A DNA stretch of 64,000 nucleotides from Crossaster papposus (lineage: Eukaryota > Echinodermata > Asteroidea > Velatida > Solasteridae): positions 178,827-242,826 of the forward strand of contig JBAIAA010000695.1 in assembly GCA_037893245.1 (NCBI GenBank), in the 5' to 3' direction. The notes below the pieces were generated by a model. The model ran no database searches. It was not told the DNA's origin and saw only the letters and a list, made by a program, of their open reading frames with translations. Positions within the stretch are counted from its first letter, which is position 1, and each line of letters opens with the position of its first letter. Positions 10,922 to 24,925 of this stretch are shown here, one piece after another. Both the position numbers and the translations under genes were made by a program.

Positions 10922-13900
10922 ATGTAAAGAGAAAGAATTGTGCATAAGAAATATGTAAAGGGAAAGAAGTGTGCATAAGAAATATGTAAAGGGAAAGAAG
11001 TGTGCATAAGAAATATGTAAAGGGAAAGAAGTGTGCATAAGAAATATGTAAAGGGAAAGAAGTGTGCATAAGAAATATGTAAAGGGAAAGAAGTGTGCAT
11101 AAGAAATATGTAAAGGGAAAGAAGTGTGCATAAGAAATATGTAAAGGGAAAGAAGTGTGCATAAGAAATATGTAAAGGGAAAGAAGTGTGCATAAGAAAT
11201 ATGTAAAGGGAAAGAAGTGTGCATAAGAAATATGTAAAGGGAAAGAAGTGTACATAAGAAATATGTAAAGGGAAAGAAGTGTGCATAAGAAATATGTAAA
11301 GGGAAAGAAGTGTGCATAAGAAATATGTAAAGGGAAAGAAGTGTGCATAAGAAATATGTAAAGGGAAAGAAGTGTGCATAAGAAATATGTAAAGGGAAAG
11401 AAGTGTGCATAAGAAATATGTAAAGGGAAAGAAGTGTGCATAAGAAATATGTAAAGGGAAAGAAGTGTGCATAAGAAATATGTAAAGGGAAAGAAGTGTG
11501 CATAAGAAATATGTAAAGGGAAAGAAGTGTGCATAAGAAATATGTAAAGGGAAAGAAGTGTGCATAAGAAATATGTAAAGGGAAAGAAGTGTGCATAAGA
11601 AATATGTAAAGGGAAAGAAGTGTGCATAAGAAATATGTAAAGGGAAAGAAGTGTGCATAAGAAATATGTAAAGGGAAAGAAGTGTGCATAAGAAATATGT
11701 AAAGGGAAAGAAGTGTGCATAAGAAATATGTAAAGGGAAAGAAGTGTGCATAAAAAATATGTAAAGGGAAAGAAGTGTGCATAAGAAATATGTAAAGGGA
11801 AAGAAGTGTGCATAAGAAATATGTAAAGGGAAAGAAGTGTGCATAAGAAATATGTAAAGGGAAAGAAGTGTGCATAAGAAATATGTAAAGGGAAAGAAGT
11901 GTGCATAAGAAATATGTAAAGGGAAAGAAGTGTGCATAAGAAATATGTAAAGGGAAAGAAGTGTGCATAAGAAATATGTAAAGGGAAAGAAGTGTGCATA
12001 AGAAATATGTAAAGGGAAAGAAGTGTGCATAAGAAATATGTAAAGGGAAAGAAGTGTGCATAAGAAATATGTAAAGGGAAAGAAGTGTGCATAAGAAATA
12101 TGTAAAGGGAAAGAAGTGTGCATAAGAAATATGTAAAGGGAAAGAAGTGTGCATAAGAAATATGTAAAGGGAAAGAAGTGTGCATAAGAAATATGTAAAG
12201 GGAAAGAAGTGTGCATAAGAAATATGTAAAGGGAAAGAAGTGTGCATAAGAAATATGTAAAGGGAAAGAAGTGTGCATAAGAAATATGTAAAGGGAAAGA
12301 AGTGTGCATAAGAAATATGTAAAGGGAAAGAAGTGTGCATAAGAAATATGTAAAGGGAAAGAAGTGTGCATAAGAAATATGTAAAGGGAAAGAAGTGTGC
12401 ATAAGAAATATGTAAAGAGAAAGAAGTGTGCATAAGAAATATGTAAAGGGAAAGAAGTGTGCATAAGAAATATGTAAAGGGAAAGAAGTGTGCATAAGAA
12501 ATATGTAAAGGGAAAGAAGTGTGCATAAGAAATATGTAAAGGGAAAGAAGTGTGCATAAGAAATATGTAAAGGGAAAGAAGTGTGCATAAGAAATATGTA
12601 AAGGGAAAGAAGTGTGCATAAGAAATATGTAAAGGGAAATAAGTGTGCATAAGAAATATGTAAAGGGAAAGAAGTGTGCATAAGAAATATGTAAAGGGAA
12701 AGAAGTGTGCATAAGAAATATGTAAAGGGAAAGAAGTGTGCATAAGAAATATGTAAAGGGAAAGAAGTGTGCATAAGAAATATGTAAAGGGAAAGAAGTG
12801 TTCATAATAAATATGTAAAGGGAAAGAAGTGTGCATAAGAAATATGTAAAGGGAAAGAAGTGTGCATAATAAATATGTAAAGGGAAAGAAGTGTGCATAA
12901 GAAATATGTAAAGGGAAAGAAGTGTGCATAAGAAATATGTAAAGGGAAAGAAGTGTGCATAAGAAATATGTAAAGGGAAAGAAGTGTGCATAAGAAATAT
13001 GTAAAGGGAAAGAAGTGTGCATAAGAAATATGTAAAGGGAAAGAAGTGTGCATAAGAAATATGTAAAGGGAAAGAAGTGTGCATAATAAATATGTAAAGG
13101 GAAAGAAGTGTGCATACTAAATATGTAAAGGGAAAGAAGTGTGCATACTAAATATGTAAAGGGAAAGAAGTGTGCATAAGAAATATGTAAAGGGGAAGAA
13201 GTGTGCATAAGAAATATGTAAAGGGAAAGAAGTGTGCATAATAAATATGTAAAGGGAAAGAAGTGTGCATAAGAAATATGTAAAGGGAAAGAAGTGTGCA
13301 TAAGAAATATGTAAAGAGAAAGAAGTGTGCATAAGAAATATGTAAAGGGAAAGAAGTGTGCATAAGAAATATGCAAAGGGAAAGAAGTGTGCATAAGAAA
13401 TATGTAAAGGGAAAGAAGTGTGCATAAGAAATATGTAAAGGGAAAGAAGTGTGCATAAGAAATATGCAAAGGGAAAGAAGTATGCATAAGAAATATGTAA
13501 AGGGAAAGAAGTGTGCATAAGAAATATGTAAAGGGAAAGAAGTGTGCATAAGAAATATGTAAAGGGAAAGAAGTGTGCATAAGAAATATGTAAAGGGAAA
13601 GAAGTGTGCATAAGAAATATGTAAAGGGAAAGAAGTGTGCATAAGAAATATGTAAAGGGAAAGAAGTGTGCATAAGAAATATGTAAAGGGAAAGAAGTGT
13701 GCATAAGAAATATGTAAAGGGAAAGAAGTGTGCATAAGAAATATGTAAAGGGAAAGAAGTGTGCATAAGAAATATGTAAAGGGAAAGAAGTGTGCATAAG
13801 AAATATGTAAAGGGAAAGAAGTGTGCATAAGAAATATGTAAAGGGAAAGAAGTGTGCATAAGAAATATGTAAAGGGAAAGAAGTGTGCATAAGAAATATG

Positions 13901-15633
13901 TAAAGGGAAAGAAGTGTGCATAAGAAATATGTAAAGGGAAAGAAGTGTGCATAAGAAATATGTAAAGGGAAAGAAGTGTGCATAAGAAATATGTAAAGGG
14001 AAAGAAGTGTGCATAAGAAATATGTAAAGGGAAAGAAGTGTGCATAAGAAATATGTAAAGGGAAAGAAGTGTGCATAAGAAATATGTAAAGGGAAAGAAG
14101 TGTGCATAAGAAATATGTAAAGGGAAAGAAGTGTGCATAAGAAATATGTAAAGGGAAAGAAGTGTGCATAAGAAATATGTAAAGGGAAAGAAGTGTGCAT
14201 AAGAAATATGTAAAGGGAAAGAAGTGTGCATAAGAAATATGTAAAGGGAAAGAAGTGTGCATAAGAAATATGTAAAGGGAAAGAAGTGTGCATAAGAAAT
14301 ATGTAAAGGGAAAGAAGTGTGCATAAGAAATATGTAAAGGGAAAGAAGTGTGCATAAGAAATATGTAAAGGGAAAGAAGTGTGCATAAGAAATATGTAAA
14401 GGGAAAGAAGTGTGCATAAGAAATATGTAAAGGGAAAGAAGTGTGCATAAGAAATATGTAAAGGGAAAGAAGTGTGCATAAGAAATATGTAAAGGGAAAG
14501 AAGTGTGCATAAGAAATATGTAAAGGGAAAGAAGTGTGCATAAGAAATATGTAAAGGGAAAGAAGTGTGCATAAGAAATATGTAAAGGGAAAGAAGTGTG
14601 CATAAGAAATATGTAAAGGGAAAGAAGTGTGCATAAGAAATATGTAAAGGGAAAGAAGTGTGCATAAGAAATATGTAAAGGGAAAGAAGTGTGCATAAGA
14701 AATATGTAAAGGGAAAGAAGTGTGCATAAGAAATATGTAAAGGGAAAGAAGTGTGCATAAGAAATATGTAAAGAGAAAGAAGTGTGCATAAGAAATATGT
14801 AAAGGGAAAGAAGTGTGCATAAGAAATATGTAAAGGGAAATAAGTGTGCATAAGAAATATGTAAAGGGAAAGAAGTGTGCATAAGAAATATGTAAAGGGA
14901 AAGAAGTGTGCATAAGAAATATGTAAAGGGAAAGAAGTGTGCATAAGAAATATGTAAAGGGAAAGAAGTGTGCATAAGAAATATGTAAAGGGAAATAAGT
15001 GTGCATAAGAAATATGTAAAGGGAAAGAAGTGTGCATAAGAAATATGTAAAGGGAAAGAAGTGTGCATAAGAAATATGTAAAGGGAAAGAAGTGTGCATA
15101 AGAAATATGTAAAGGGAAAGAAGTGTGCATAAGAAATATGTAAAGGGAAAGAAGTGTGCATAAGAAATATGTAAAGGGAAAGAAGTGTGCATAAGAAATA
15201 TGTAAAGGGAAAGAAGTGTGCATAAGAAATATGTAAAGGGAAAGAAGTGTGCATAAGAAATATGTAAAGGGAAAGAAGTGTGCATAAGAAATATGTAAAG
15301 GGAAAGAAGTGTGCATAAGAAATATGTAAAGGGAAAGAAGTGTGCATAAGAAATATGTAAAGAGAAAGAAGTGTGCATAAGAAATATGTAAAGGGAAAGA
15401 AGTGTGCATAAGAAATATGTAAAGGGAAAGAAGTGTGCATAAGAAATATGTAAAGGGAAAGAAGTGTGCATAAGAAATATGTAAAGGGAAAGAAGTGTGC
15501 ATAAGAAATATGTAAAGGGAAAGAAGTGTGCATAAGAAATATGTAAAGGGAAAGAAGTGTGCATAAGAAATATGTAAAGGGAAAGAAGTGTGCATAAGAA
15601 ATATGTAAAGGGAAAGAAGTGTGCATAAGAAAT

Positions 15634-15669
15634 AAACACATGATGTGGGAACAAGCCCTCGAGTTAAAT
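15634..15669. repeat. 36-bp satellite insert
   Basis: Isolated insert of consensus sequence; the nearest others are more than 3 kb away. Confidence 0.95.
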
Positions 15670-18600
15670 ATGTAAAGGGAAAGAAGTGTGCATAAGAAAT
15701 ATGTAAAGGGAAAGAAGTGTGCATAAGAAATATGTAAAGGGAAAGAAGTGTGCATAAGAAATATGTAAAGGGAAAGAAGTGTGCATAAGAAATATGTAAA
15801 GGGAAAGAAGTGTGCATAAGAAATATGTAAAGGGAAAGAAGTGTGCATAAGAATTATGTAAAGGGAAAGAAGTGTGCATAAGAAATATGTAAAGGGAAAG
15901 AAGTGTGCATAAGAAATATGTAAAGGGAAAGAAGTGTGCATAAGAAATATGTAAAGGGAAAGAAGTGTGCATAAGAAATATGCAAAGGGAAAGAAGTGTG
16001 CATAAGAAATATGTAAAGGGAAAGAAGTGTGCATAAGAAATATGCAAAGGGAAAGAAGTGTGCATAAGAAATATGTAAAGGGAAAGAAGTGTGCATAAGA
16101 AATATGCAAAGGGAAAGAAGTGTGCATAAGAAATATGTAAAGGGAAAGAAGTGTGCATAAGAAATATGTAAAGGGAAAGAAGTGTGCATAAGAAATATGT
16201 AAAGGGAAAGAAGTGTGCATAAGAAATATGTAAAGGGAAAGAAGTGTGCATAAGAAATATGTAAAGGGAAAGAAGTGTGCATAAGAAATATGTAAAGGGA
16301 AAGAAGTGTGCATAAGAAATATGTAAAGGGAAAGAAGTGTGCATAAGAAATATGTAAAGGGAAAGAAGTGTGCATAAGAAATATGTAAAGGGAATGAAGT
16401 GTGAATAAGAAATATGTAAAGGGAAAGAAGTGTGCATAAGAAATATGTAAAGGGAAAGAAGTGTGCATAATAAATATGTAAAGGGAAAGAAGTGTGCATA
16501 AGAAATATGTAAAGGGAAAGAAGTGTGCATAAGAAATATGTAAAGAGAAAGAAGTGTGCATAAGAAATATGTAAAGGGAAAGAAGTGTGCATAAGAAATA
16601 TGTAAAGGGAAAGAAGTGTGCATAAGAAATATGTAAAGGGAAAGAAGTGTGCATAAGAAATATGTAAAGGGAAAGAAGTGTGCATAAGAAATATGTAAAG
16701 GGAAAGAAGTGTGCATAAGAAATATGTAAAGGGAAAGAAGTGTGCATAAGAAATATGTAAAAAGAAAGAAGTGTGCATAAGAAATATGTAAAGGGAAAGA
16801 AGTGTGCATAAGAAATATGTAAAGGGAAAGAAGTGTGCATAAGAAATATGTAAAGGGAAAGAAGTGTGCATAAGAAATATGTAAAGGGAAAGAAGTGTGC
16901 TTAAGAAATATGTAAAGGGAAAGAAGTGTGCATAAGAAATATGTAAAGGGAAAGAAGTGTGCATAAGAAATATGTAAAGGGAAAGAAGTGTGCATAAGAA
17001 ATATGTAAAGGGAAAGAAGTGTGCATAAGAAATATGTAAAGGGAAAGAAGTGTGCATAAGAAATATGTAAAGGGAAAGAAGTGTGCATAAGAAATATGTA
17101 AAGGGAAAGAAGTGTGCATAAGAAATATGTGAAGGGAAAGAAGTGTGCATAAGAAATATGTAAAGAGAAAGAAGTGTGCATAAGAAATATGTAAAGGGAA
17201 AGAAGTGTGCATAAGAAATATGTAAAGGGAAAGAAGTGTGCATAAGAAATATGTAAAGGGACAGAAGTGTGCATAAGAAATATGTAAAGGGAAAGAAGTG
17301 TGCATAAGAAATATGTAAAGGGAAAGAAGTGTGCATAAGAAATATGTAAAGGGAAAGAAGTGTGCATAAGAAATATGTAAAGGGAAAGAAGTGTGCATAA
17401 GAAATATGTAAAGGGAAAGAAGTGTGCATAAGAAATATGCAAAGGGAAAGAAGTGTGCATAAGAAATATGGAAAGGGAAAGAAGTGTGCATAAGAAATAT
17501 GGAAAGGGAAAGAAGTGTGCATAAGAAATATGTAAAGGGAAAGAAGTGTGCATAAGAAATATGTAAAGGGAAAGAAGTGTGCATAAGAAATATGTAAAGG
17601 GAAAGAAGTGTGCATAAGAAATATGTAAAGGGAAAGAAGTGTGCATAAGAAATATGTAAAGGGAAAGAAGTGTGCATAAGAAATATGTAAAGGGAAAGAA
17701 GTGTGCATAATAAATATGTAAAGGGAAAGAAGTGTGCATAATAAATATGTAAAGGGAAAGAAGTGTGCATACTAAATATGTAAAGGGAAAGAAGTGTGCA
17801 TACTAAATATGTAAAGGGAAAGAAGTGTGCATAAGAAATATGTAAAGGGAAAGAAGTGTGCATAAGAAATATGTAAAGGGAAAGAAGTGTGCATACTAAA
17901 TATGTAAAGGGAAAGAAGTGTGCATACTAAATATGTAAAGGGAAAGAAGTGTGCATAAGAAATATGTAAAGGGAAAGAAGTGTGCATAAGAAATATGTAA
18001 AGGGAAAGAAGTGTGCATAATAAATATGTAAAGGGAAAGAAGTGTGCATAAGAAATATGTAAAGGGAAAGAAGTGTGCATAAGAAATATGTAAAGAGAAA
18101 GAAGTGTGCATAAGAAATATGTAAAGGGAAAGAAGTGTGCATAAGAAATATGCAAAGGGAAAGAAGTGTGCATAAGAAATATGTAAAGGGAAAGAAGTTT
18201 GCATAAGAAATATGTAAAGGGAAAGAAGTGTGCATAAGAAATATGCAAAGGGAAAGAAGTATGCATAAGAAATATGTAAAGGGAAAGAAGTGTGCATAAG
18301 AAATATGTAAAGGGAAAGAAGTGTGCATAAGAAATATGTAAAGGGAAAGAAGTGCGCATAAGAAATATGTAAAGGGAAAGAAGTGTGCATAAGAAATATG
18401 TAAAGGGAAAGAAGTGTGCATAAGAAATATGTAAAGGGAAAGAAGTGTGCATAATAAATATGTAAAGGGAAAGAAGTGTGCATAATAAATATGTAAAGGG
18501 AAAGAAGTGTGCATAAGAAATATGTAAAGGGAAAGAAGTGTGCATAAGAAATATGTAAAGGGAAAGAAGTGTGCATAAGAAATATGTAAAGGGAAAGAAG

Positions 18601-18769
18601 TGTGCATAAGAAATATGTAAAGGGAAAGAAGTGTGCATAAGAAATATGTAAAGGGAAAGAAGTGTGCATAAGAAATATGTAAAGGGAAAGAAGTGTGCAT
18701 AAGAAATATGTAAAGGGAAAGAAGTGTGCATAAGAAATATGTAAAGGGAAAGAAGTGTGCATAAGAAAT

Positions 18770-18805
18770 AAACACATGATGTGGGAACAAGCCCTCGAGT
18801 TAAAT
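18770..18805. repeat. 36-bp satellite insert
   Basis: Isolated consensus insert inside the higher-order repeat that begins at 17927. Confidence 0.95.
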
Positions 18806-19863
18806 ATGTAAAGGGAAAGAAGTGTGCATAAGAAATATGTAAAGGGAAAGAAGTGTGCATAAGAAATATGTAAAGGGAAAGAAGTGTGCATAAGAAATAT
18901 GTAAAGGGAAAGAAGTGTGCATAAGAAATATGTAAAGGGAAAGAAGTGTGCATAAGAAATATGTAAAGGGAAAGAAGTGTGCATAAGAAATATGTAAAGG
19001 GAAAGAAGTGTGCATAAGAAATATGTAAAGGGAAAGAAGTGTGCATAAGAAATATGTAAAGGGAAAGAAGTGTGCATAAGAAATATGTAAAGAGAAAGAA
19101 GTGTGCATAAGAAATATGTAAAGGGAAAGAAGTGTGCATAAGAAATATGTAAAGGGAAAGAAGTGTGCATAAGAAATATGTAAAGGGAAAGAAGTGTGCA
19201 TAAGAAATATGTAAAGGGAAAGAAGTGTGCATAAGAAATATGTAAAGGGAAAGAAGTGTGCATAAGAAATATGTAAAGGGAATGAAGTGTGCATAAGAAA
19301 TATGTAAAGGGAAAGAAGTGTGCATAAGAAATATGTAAAGGGAAAGAAGTGTGCATAAGAAATATGTAAAGGGAAAGAAGTGTGCATAAGAAATATGTAA
19401 AGGGAAAGAAGTGTGCATAAGAAATATGTAAAGGGAAAGAAGTGTGCATAATAAATATGTAAAGGGAAAGAAGTGTGCATAATAAATATGTGAAGGGAAA
19501 GAAGTGTGCATAAGAAATATGTAAAGGGAAAGAAGTGTGCATAAGAAATATGTAAAGGGAAAGAAGTGTGCATAAGAAATATGTAAAGGGAAAGAAGTGT
19601 GCATAAGAAATATGTAAAGGGAAAGAAGTGTGCATAAGAAATATGTAAAGGGAAAGAAGTGTGCATAAGAAATATGTAAAGGGAAAGAAGTGTGCATAAG
19701 AAATATGTAAAGGGAAAGAAGTGTGCATAAGAAATATGTAAAGGGAAAGAAGTGTGCATAAGAAATATGTAAAGGGAAAGAAGTGTGCATAAGAAATATG
19801 TAAAGAGAAAGAAGTGTGCATAAGAAATATGTAAAGGGAAAGAAGTGTGCATAAGAAATATGT

Positions 19864-19895
19864 AAAGGGAAAGAAGTGTGCATAAAAAAATATGT
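19864..19895. repeat. 32-bp monomer
   Basis: One monomer has a run of seven A (CATAAAAAAATATG) and is 1 bp too long. The related monomers near 23.7 and 24.7 kb have CATAAAAAATATG and normal length, so this looks like a 1-bp homopolymer gain. It shifts the minus-strand open frames. Confidence 0.85.
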
Positions 19896-20820
19896 AAAGG
19901 GAAAGAAGTCTGCATAAGAAATATGTAAAGAGAAAGAAGTGTGCATAAGAAATATGTAAAGGGAAAGAAGTGTGCATAAGAAATATGTAAAGGGAAAGAA
20001 GTGTGCATAAGAAATATGTAAAGCGAAAGAAGTGTGCATAAGAAATATGTAAAGGGAAAGAAGTGTGCATAAGAAATATGTAAAGGGAAAGAAGTGTGCA
20101 TAAGAAATATGTAAAGGGACAGAAGTGTGCATAAGAAATATGTAAAGGGAAAGAAGTGTGCATAAGAAATATGTAAAGGGAAAGAAGTGTGCATAAGAAA
20201 TATGTAAAGGGAAAGAAGTGTGCATAAGAAATATGTAAAGGGAAAGAAGTGTGCATAAGAAATATGTAAAGGGAAAGAAGTGTGCATAAGAAATATGTAA
20301 AGGGAAAGAAGTGTGCATAAGAAATATGTAAAGGGAAAGAAGTGTGCATAAGAAATATGTAAAGGGAAAGAAGTGTGCATAAGAAATATGTAAAGGGAAA
20401 GAAGTGTGCATAAGAAATATGTAAAGGGAAAGAAGTGTGCATAAGAAATATGTAAAGGGAAAGAAGTGTGCATAAGAAATATGTAAAGGGAAAGAAGTGT
20501 GCATAATAAATATGTAAAGGGAAAGAAGTGTGCATAAGAAATATGTAAAGGGAAAGAAGTGTGCATAAGAAATATGTAAAGGGAAAGAAGTGTGCATAAT
20601 AAATATGTAAAGGGAAAGAAGTGTGCATACTAAATATGTAAAGGGAAAGAAGTGTGCATACTAAATATGTAAAGGGAAAGAAGTGTGCATAAGAAATATG
20701 TAAAGGGAAAGAAGTGTGCATAAGAAATATGTAAAGGGAAAGAAGTGTGCATAATAAATATGTAAAGGGAAAGAAGTGTGCATAAGAAATATGTAAAGGG
20801 AAAGAAGTGTGCATAAGAAA

Positions 20821-22420
20821 TATGTAAAGAGAAAGTAGTGTGCATATGAAATATGTAAAGGGAAAGAAGTGTGCATAAGAAATATGCAAAGGGAAAGAAG
20901 TGTGCATAAGAAATATGTAAAGGGAAAGAAGTGTGCATAAGAAATATGTAAAGGGAAGGAAGTGTGCATAAGAAATATGCAAAGGGAAAGAAGTATGCAT
21001 AAGAAATATGTAAAGGGAAAGAAGTGTGCATAAGAAATATGTAAAGGGAAAGAAGTGTGCATAAGAAATATGTAAAGGGAAAGAAGTGTGCATAAGAAAT
21101 ATGTAAAGGGAAAGAAGTGTGCATAAGAAATATGTAAAGGGAAAGAAGTGTGCATAAGAAATATGTAAAGGGAAAGAAGTGTGCATAAGAAATATGTAAA
21201 GGGAAAGAAGTGTGCATAAGAAATATGTAAAGGGAAAGAAGTGTGCATAAGAAATATGTAAAGGGAAAGAAGTGTGCATAAGAAATATGTAAAGGGAAAG
21301 AAGTGTGCATAAGAAATATGCAAAGGGAAAGAAGTGTGCATAATAAATATGTAAAGGGAAAGAAGTGTGCATAAGAAATATGCAAAGGGAAAGAAGTGTG
21401 CATAAGAAATATGTAAAGGGAAAGAAGTGTGCATAAGAAATATGCAAAGGGAAAGAAGTGTGCATAAGAAATATGTAAAGGGAAAGAAGTGTGCATAAGA
21501 AAGATGTAAAGGGAAAGAAGTGTGCATAAGAAATATGTAAAGGGAAAGAAGTGTGCATAAGAAATATGTAAAGGGAAAGAAGTGTGCATAAGAAATATGT
21601 AAAGGGAAAGAAGTGTGCATAAGAAATATGTAAAGGGAAAGAAGTGTGCATAAGAAATATGTAAAGGGAAAGAAGTGTGCATAAGAAATATGTAAAGGGA
21701 AAGAAGTGTGCATAAGAAATATGTAAAGAGAAAGTAGTGTGCATATGAAATATGTAAAGGGAAAGAAGTGTGCATAAGAAATATGCAAAGGGAAAGAAGT
21801 GTGCATAAGAAATATGTAAAGGGAAAGAAGTGTGCATAAGAAATATGTAAAGGGAAGGAAGTGTGCATAAGAAATATGCAAAGGGAAAGAAGTATGCATA
21901 AGAAATATGTAAAGGGAAAGAAGTGTGCATAAGAAATATGTAAAGGGAAAGAAGTGTGCATAAGAAATATGTAAAGGGAAAGAAGTGTGCATAAGAAATA
22001 TGTAAAGGGAAAGAAGTGTGCATAAGAAATATGTAAAGGGAAAGAAGTGTGCATAAGAAATATGTAAAGGGAAAGAAGTGTGCATAAGAAATATGTAAAG
22101 GGAAAGAAGTGTGCATAAGAAATATGTAAAGGGAAAGAAGTGTGCATAAGAAATATGTAAAGGGAAAGAAGTGTGCATAAGAAATATGTAAAGGGAAAGA
22201 AGTGTGCATAAGAAATATGCAAAGGGAAAGAAGTGTGCATAATAAATATGTAAAGGGAAAGAAGTGTGCATAAGAAATATGCAAAGGGAAAGAAGTGTGC
22301 ATAAGAAATATGTAAAGGGAAAGAAGTGTGCATAAGAAATATGCAAAGGGAAAGAAGTGTGCATAAGAAATATGTAAAGGGAAAGAAGTGTGCATAAGAA
22401 AGATGTAAAGGGAAAGAAGT
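20821..22420. repeat. 899-bp tandem higher-order duplication
   Basis: A 29-monomer block is present twice in tandem. Linked markers (GAGAAAGTAG with CATATGAAA, GCAAAG, GGAAGGAAG, GTATGCAT, then GCAAAG/AATAAAT pairs and AAGATGTAAA) repeat at an offset of 899 bp, for example AAGATG at 21501 and 22400. Edges are approximate to one monomer. Confidence 0.88.
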
Positions 22421-23539
22421 GTGCATAAGAAATATGTAAAGGGAAAGAAGTGTGCATAAGAAATATGTAAAGGGAAAGAAGTGTGCATAAGAAATATGTA
22501 AAGGGAAAGAAGTGTGCATAAGAAATATGTAAAGGGAAAGAAGTGTGCATAAGAAATATGTAAAGGGAAAGAAGTGTGCATAAGAAATATGTAAAGGGAA
22601 ATAAGTGTGCATAAGAAATATGTAAAGGGAAATAAGTGTGCATAAGAAATATGTAAAGGGAAAGAAGTGTGCATAAGAAATATGTAAAGGGAAAGAAGTG
22701 TGCATAAGAAATATGTAAAGGGAAAGAAGTGTGCATAAGAAATATGTAAAGGGAAAGAAGTGTGCATAAGAAATATGTAAAGGGAAAGAAGTGTGCATAA
22801 GAAATATGTAAAGGGAAAGAAGTGTGCATAAGAAATATGTAAAGGGAAAGAAGTGTGCATAAGAAATATGTAAAGGGAAAGAAGTGTGCATAAGAAATAT
22901 GTAAAGGGAAAGAAGTGTGCATAAGAAATATGTAAAGAGAAAGAAGTGTGCATAAGAAATATGTAAAGGGAAAGAAGTGTGCATAAGAAATATGTAAAGG
23001 GAAAGAAGTGTGCATAAGAAATATGTAAAGGGAAAGAAGTGTGCATAAGAAATATGTAAAGGGAAAGAAGTGTGCATAAGAAATATGTAAAGGGAAAGAA
23101 GTGTGCATAAGAAATATGTAAAGGGAATGAAGTGTGCATAAGAAATATGTAAAGGGAAAGAAGTGTGCATAAGAAATATGTAAAGGGAAAGAAGTGTGCA
23201 TAAGAAATATGTAAAGGGAAAGAAGTGTGCATAAGAAATATGTAAAGGGAAAGAAGTGTGCATAAGAAATATGTAAAGGGAAAGAAGTGTGCATAAGAAA
23301 TATGTAAAGGGAAAGAAGTGTGCATAAGAAATATGTAAAGGGAAAGAAGTGTGCATAAGAAATATGTAAAGGGAAAGAAGTGTGCATAAGAAATATGTAA
23401 AGGGAAAGAAGTGTGCATAAGAAATATGTAAAGGGAAAGAAGTGTGCATAAGAAATATGTAAAGGGAAAGAAGTGTGCATAAGAAATATGTAAAGGGAAA
23501 GAAGTGTGCATAAGAAATATGTAAAGGGAAAGAAGTGTG

Positions 23540-24925
23540 CATAATAAATATGTAAAGGGAAAGAAGTGTGCATAAGAAATATGTAAAGGGAAAGAAGTGT
23601 GCATAAGAAATATGTAAAGGGAAAGAAGTGTGCATAAGAAATATGTAAAGAGAAAGAAGTGTGCATAAGAAATATGTAAAGGGAAAGAAGTGTGCATAAG
23701 AAATAGGTAAAGGGAAAGAAGTGTGCATAAAAAATATGTAAAGGGAAAGAAGTCTGCATAAGAAATATGTAAAGAGAAAGAAGTGTGCATAAGAAATATG
23801 TAAAGGGAAAGAAGTGTGCATAAGAAATATGTAAAGGGAAAGAAGTGTGCATAAGAAATATGTAAAGCGAAAGAAGTGTGCATAAGAAATATGTAAAGGG
23901 AAAGAAGTGTGCATAAGAAATATGTAAAGGGAAAGAAGTGTGCATAAGAAATATGTAAAGGGACAGAAGTGTGCATAAGAAATATGTAAAGGGAAAGAAG
24001 TGTGCATAAGAAATATGTAAAGGGAAAGAAGTGTGCATAAGAAATATGTAAAGGGAAAGAAGTGTGCATAAGAAATATGTAAAGGGAAAGAAGTGTGCAT
24101 AAGAAATATGTAAAGGGAAAGAAGTGTGCATAAGAAATATGTAAAGGGAAAGAAGTGTGCATAAGAAATATGTAAAGGGAAAGAAGTGTGCATAAGAAAT
24201 ATGTAAAGGGAAAGAAGTGTGCATAAGAAATATGTAAAGGGAAAGAAGTGTGCATAAGAAATATGTAAAGGGAAAGAAGTGTGCATAAGAAATATGTAAA
24301 GGGAAAGAAGTGTGCATAAGAAATATGTAAAGGGAAAGAAGTGTGCATAAGAAATATGTAAAGGGAAAGAAGTGTGCATAAGAAATATGTAAAGGGAAAG
24401 AAGTGTGCATAAGAAATATGTAAAGGGAAAGAAGTGTGCATAAGAAATATGTAAAGGGAAAGAAGTGTGCATAAGAAATATGTAAAGGGAAAGAAGTGTG
24501 CATAATAAATATGTAAAGGGAAAGAAGTGTGCATAAGAAATATGTAAAGGGAAAGAAGTGTGCATAAGAAATATGTAAAGGGAAAGAAGTGTGCATAAGA
24601 AATATGTAAAGAGAAAGAAGTGTGCATAAGAAATATGTAAAGGGAAAGAAGTGTGCATAAGAAATAGGTAAAGGGAAAGAAGTGTGCATAAAAAATATGT
24701 AAAGGGAAAGAAGTCTGCATAAGAAATATGTAAAGAGAAAGAAGTGTGCATAAGAAATATGTAAAGGGAAAGAAGTGTGCATAAGAAATATGTAAAGGGA
24801 AAGAAGTGTGCATAAGAAATATGTAAAGCGAAAGAAGTGTGCATAAGAAATATGTAAAGGGAAAGAAGTGTGCATAAGAAATATGTAAAGGGAAAGAAGT
24901 GTGCATAAGAAATATGTAAAGGGAC
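23540..24925. repeat. 961-bp tandem higher-order duplication (31 monomers)
   Basis: Six linked markers repeat exactly 961 bp apart: CATAATAAAT (23540/24501), GAGAAAG (23651/24612), ATAGGTAAAG (23704/24665), GTCTGCAT (23754/24715), AAAGCGAAAG (23868/24829) and GGGACAG (23964/24925). 961 bp is 31 copies of 31 bp. Confidence 0.9.
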
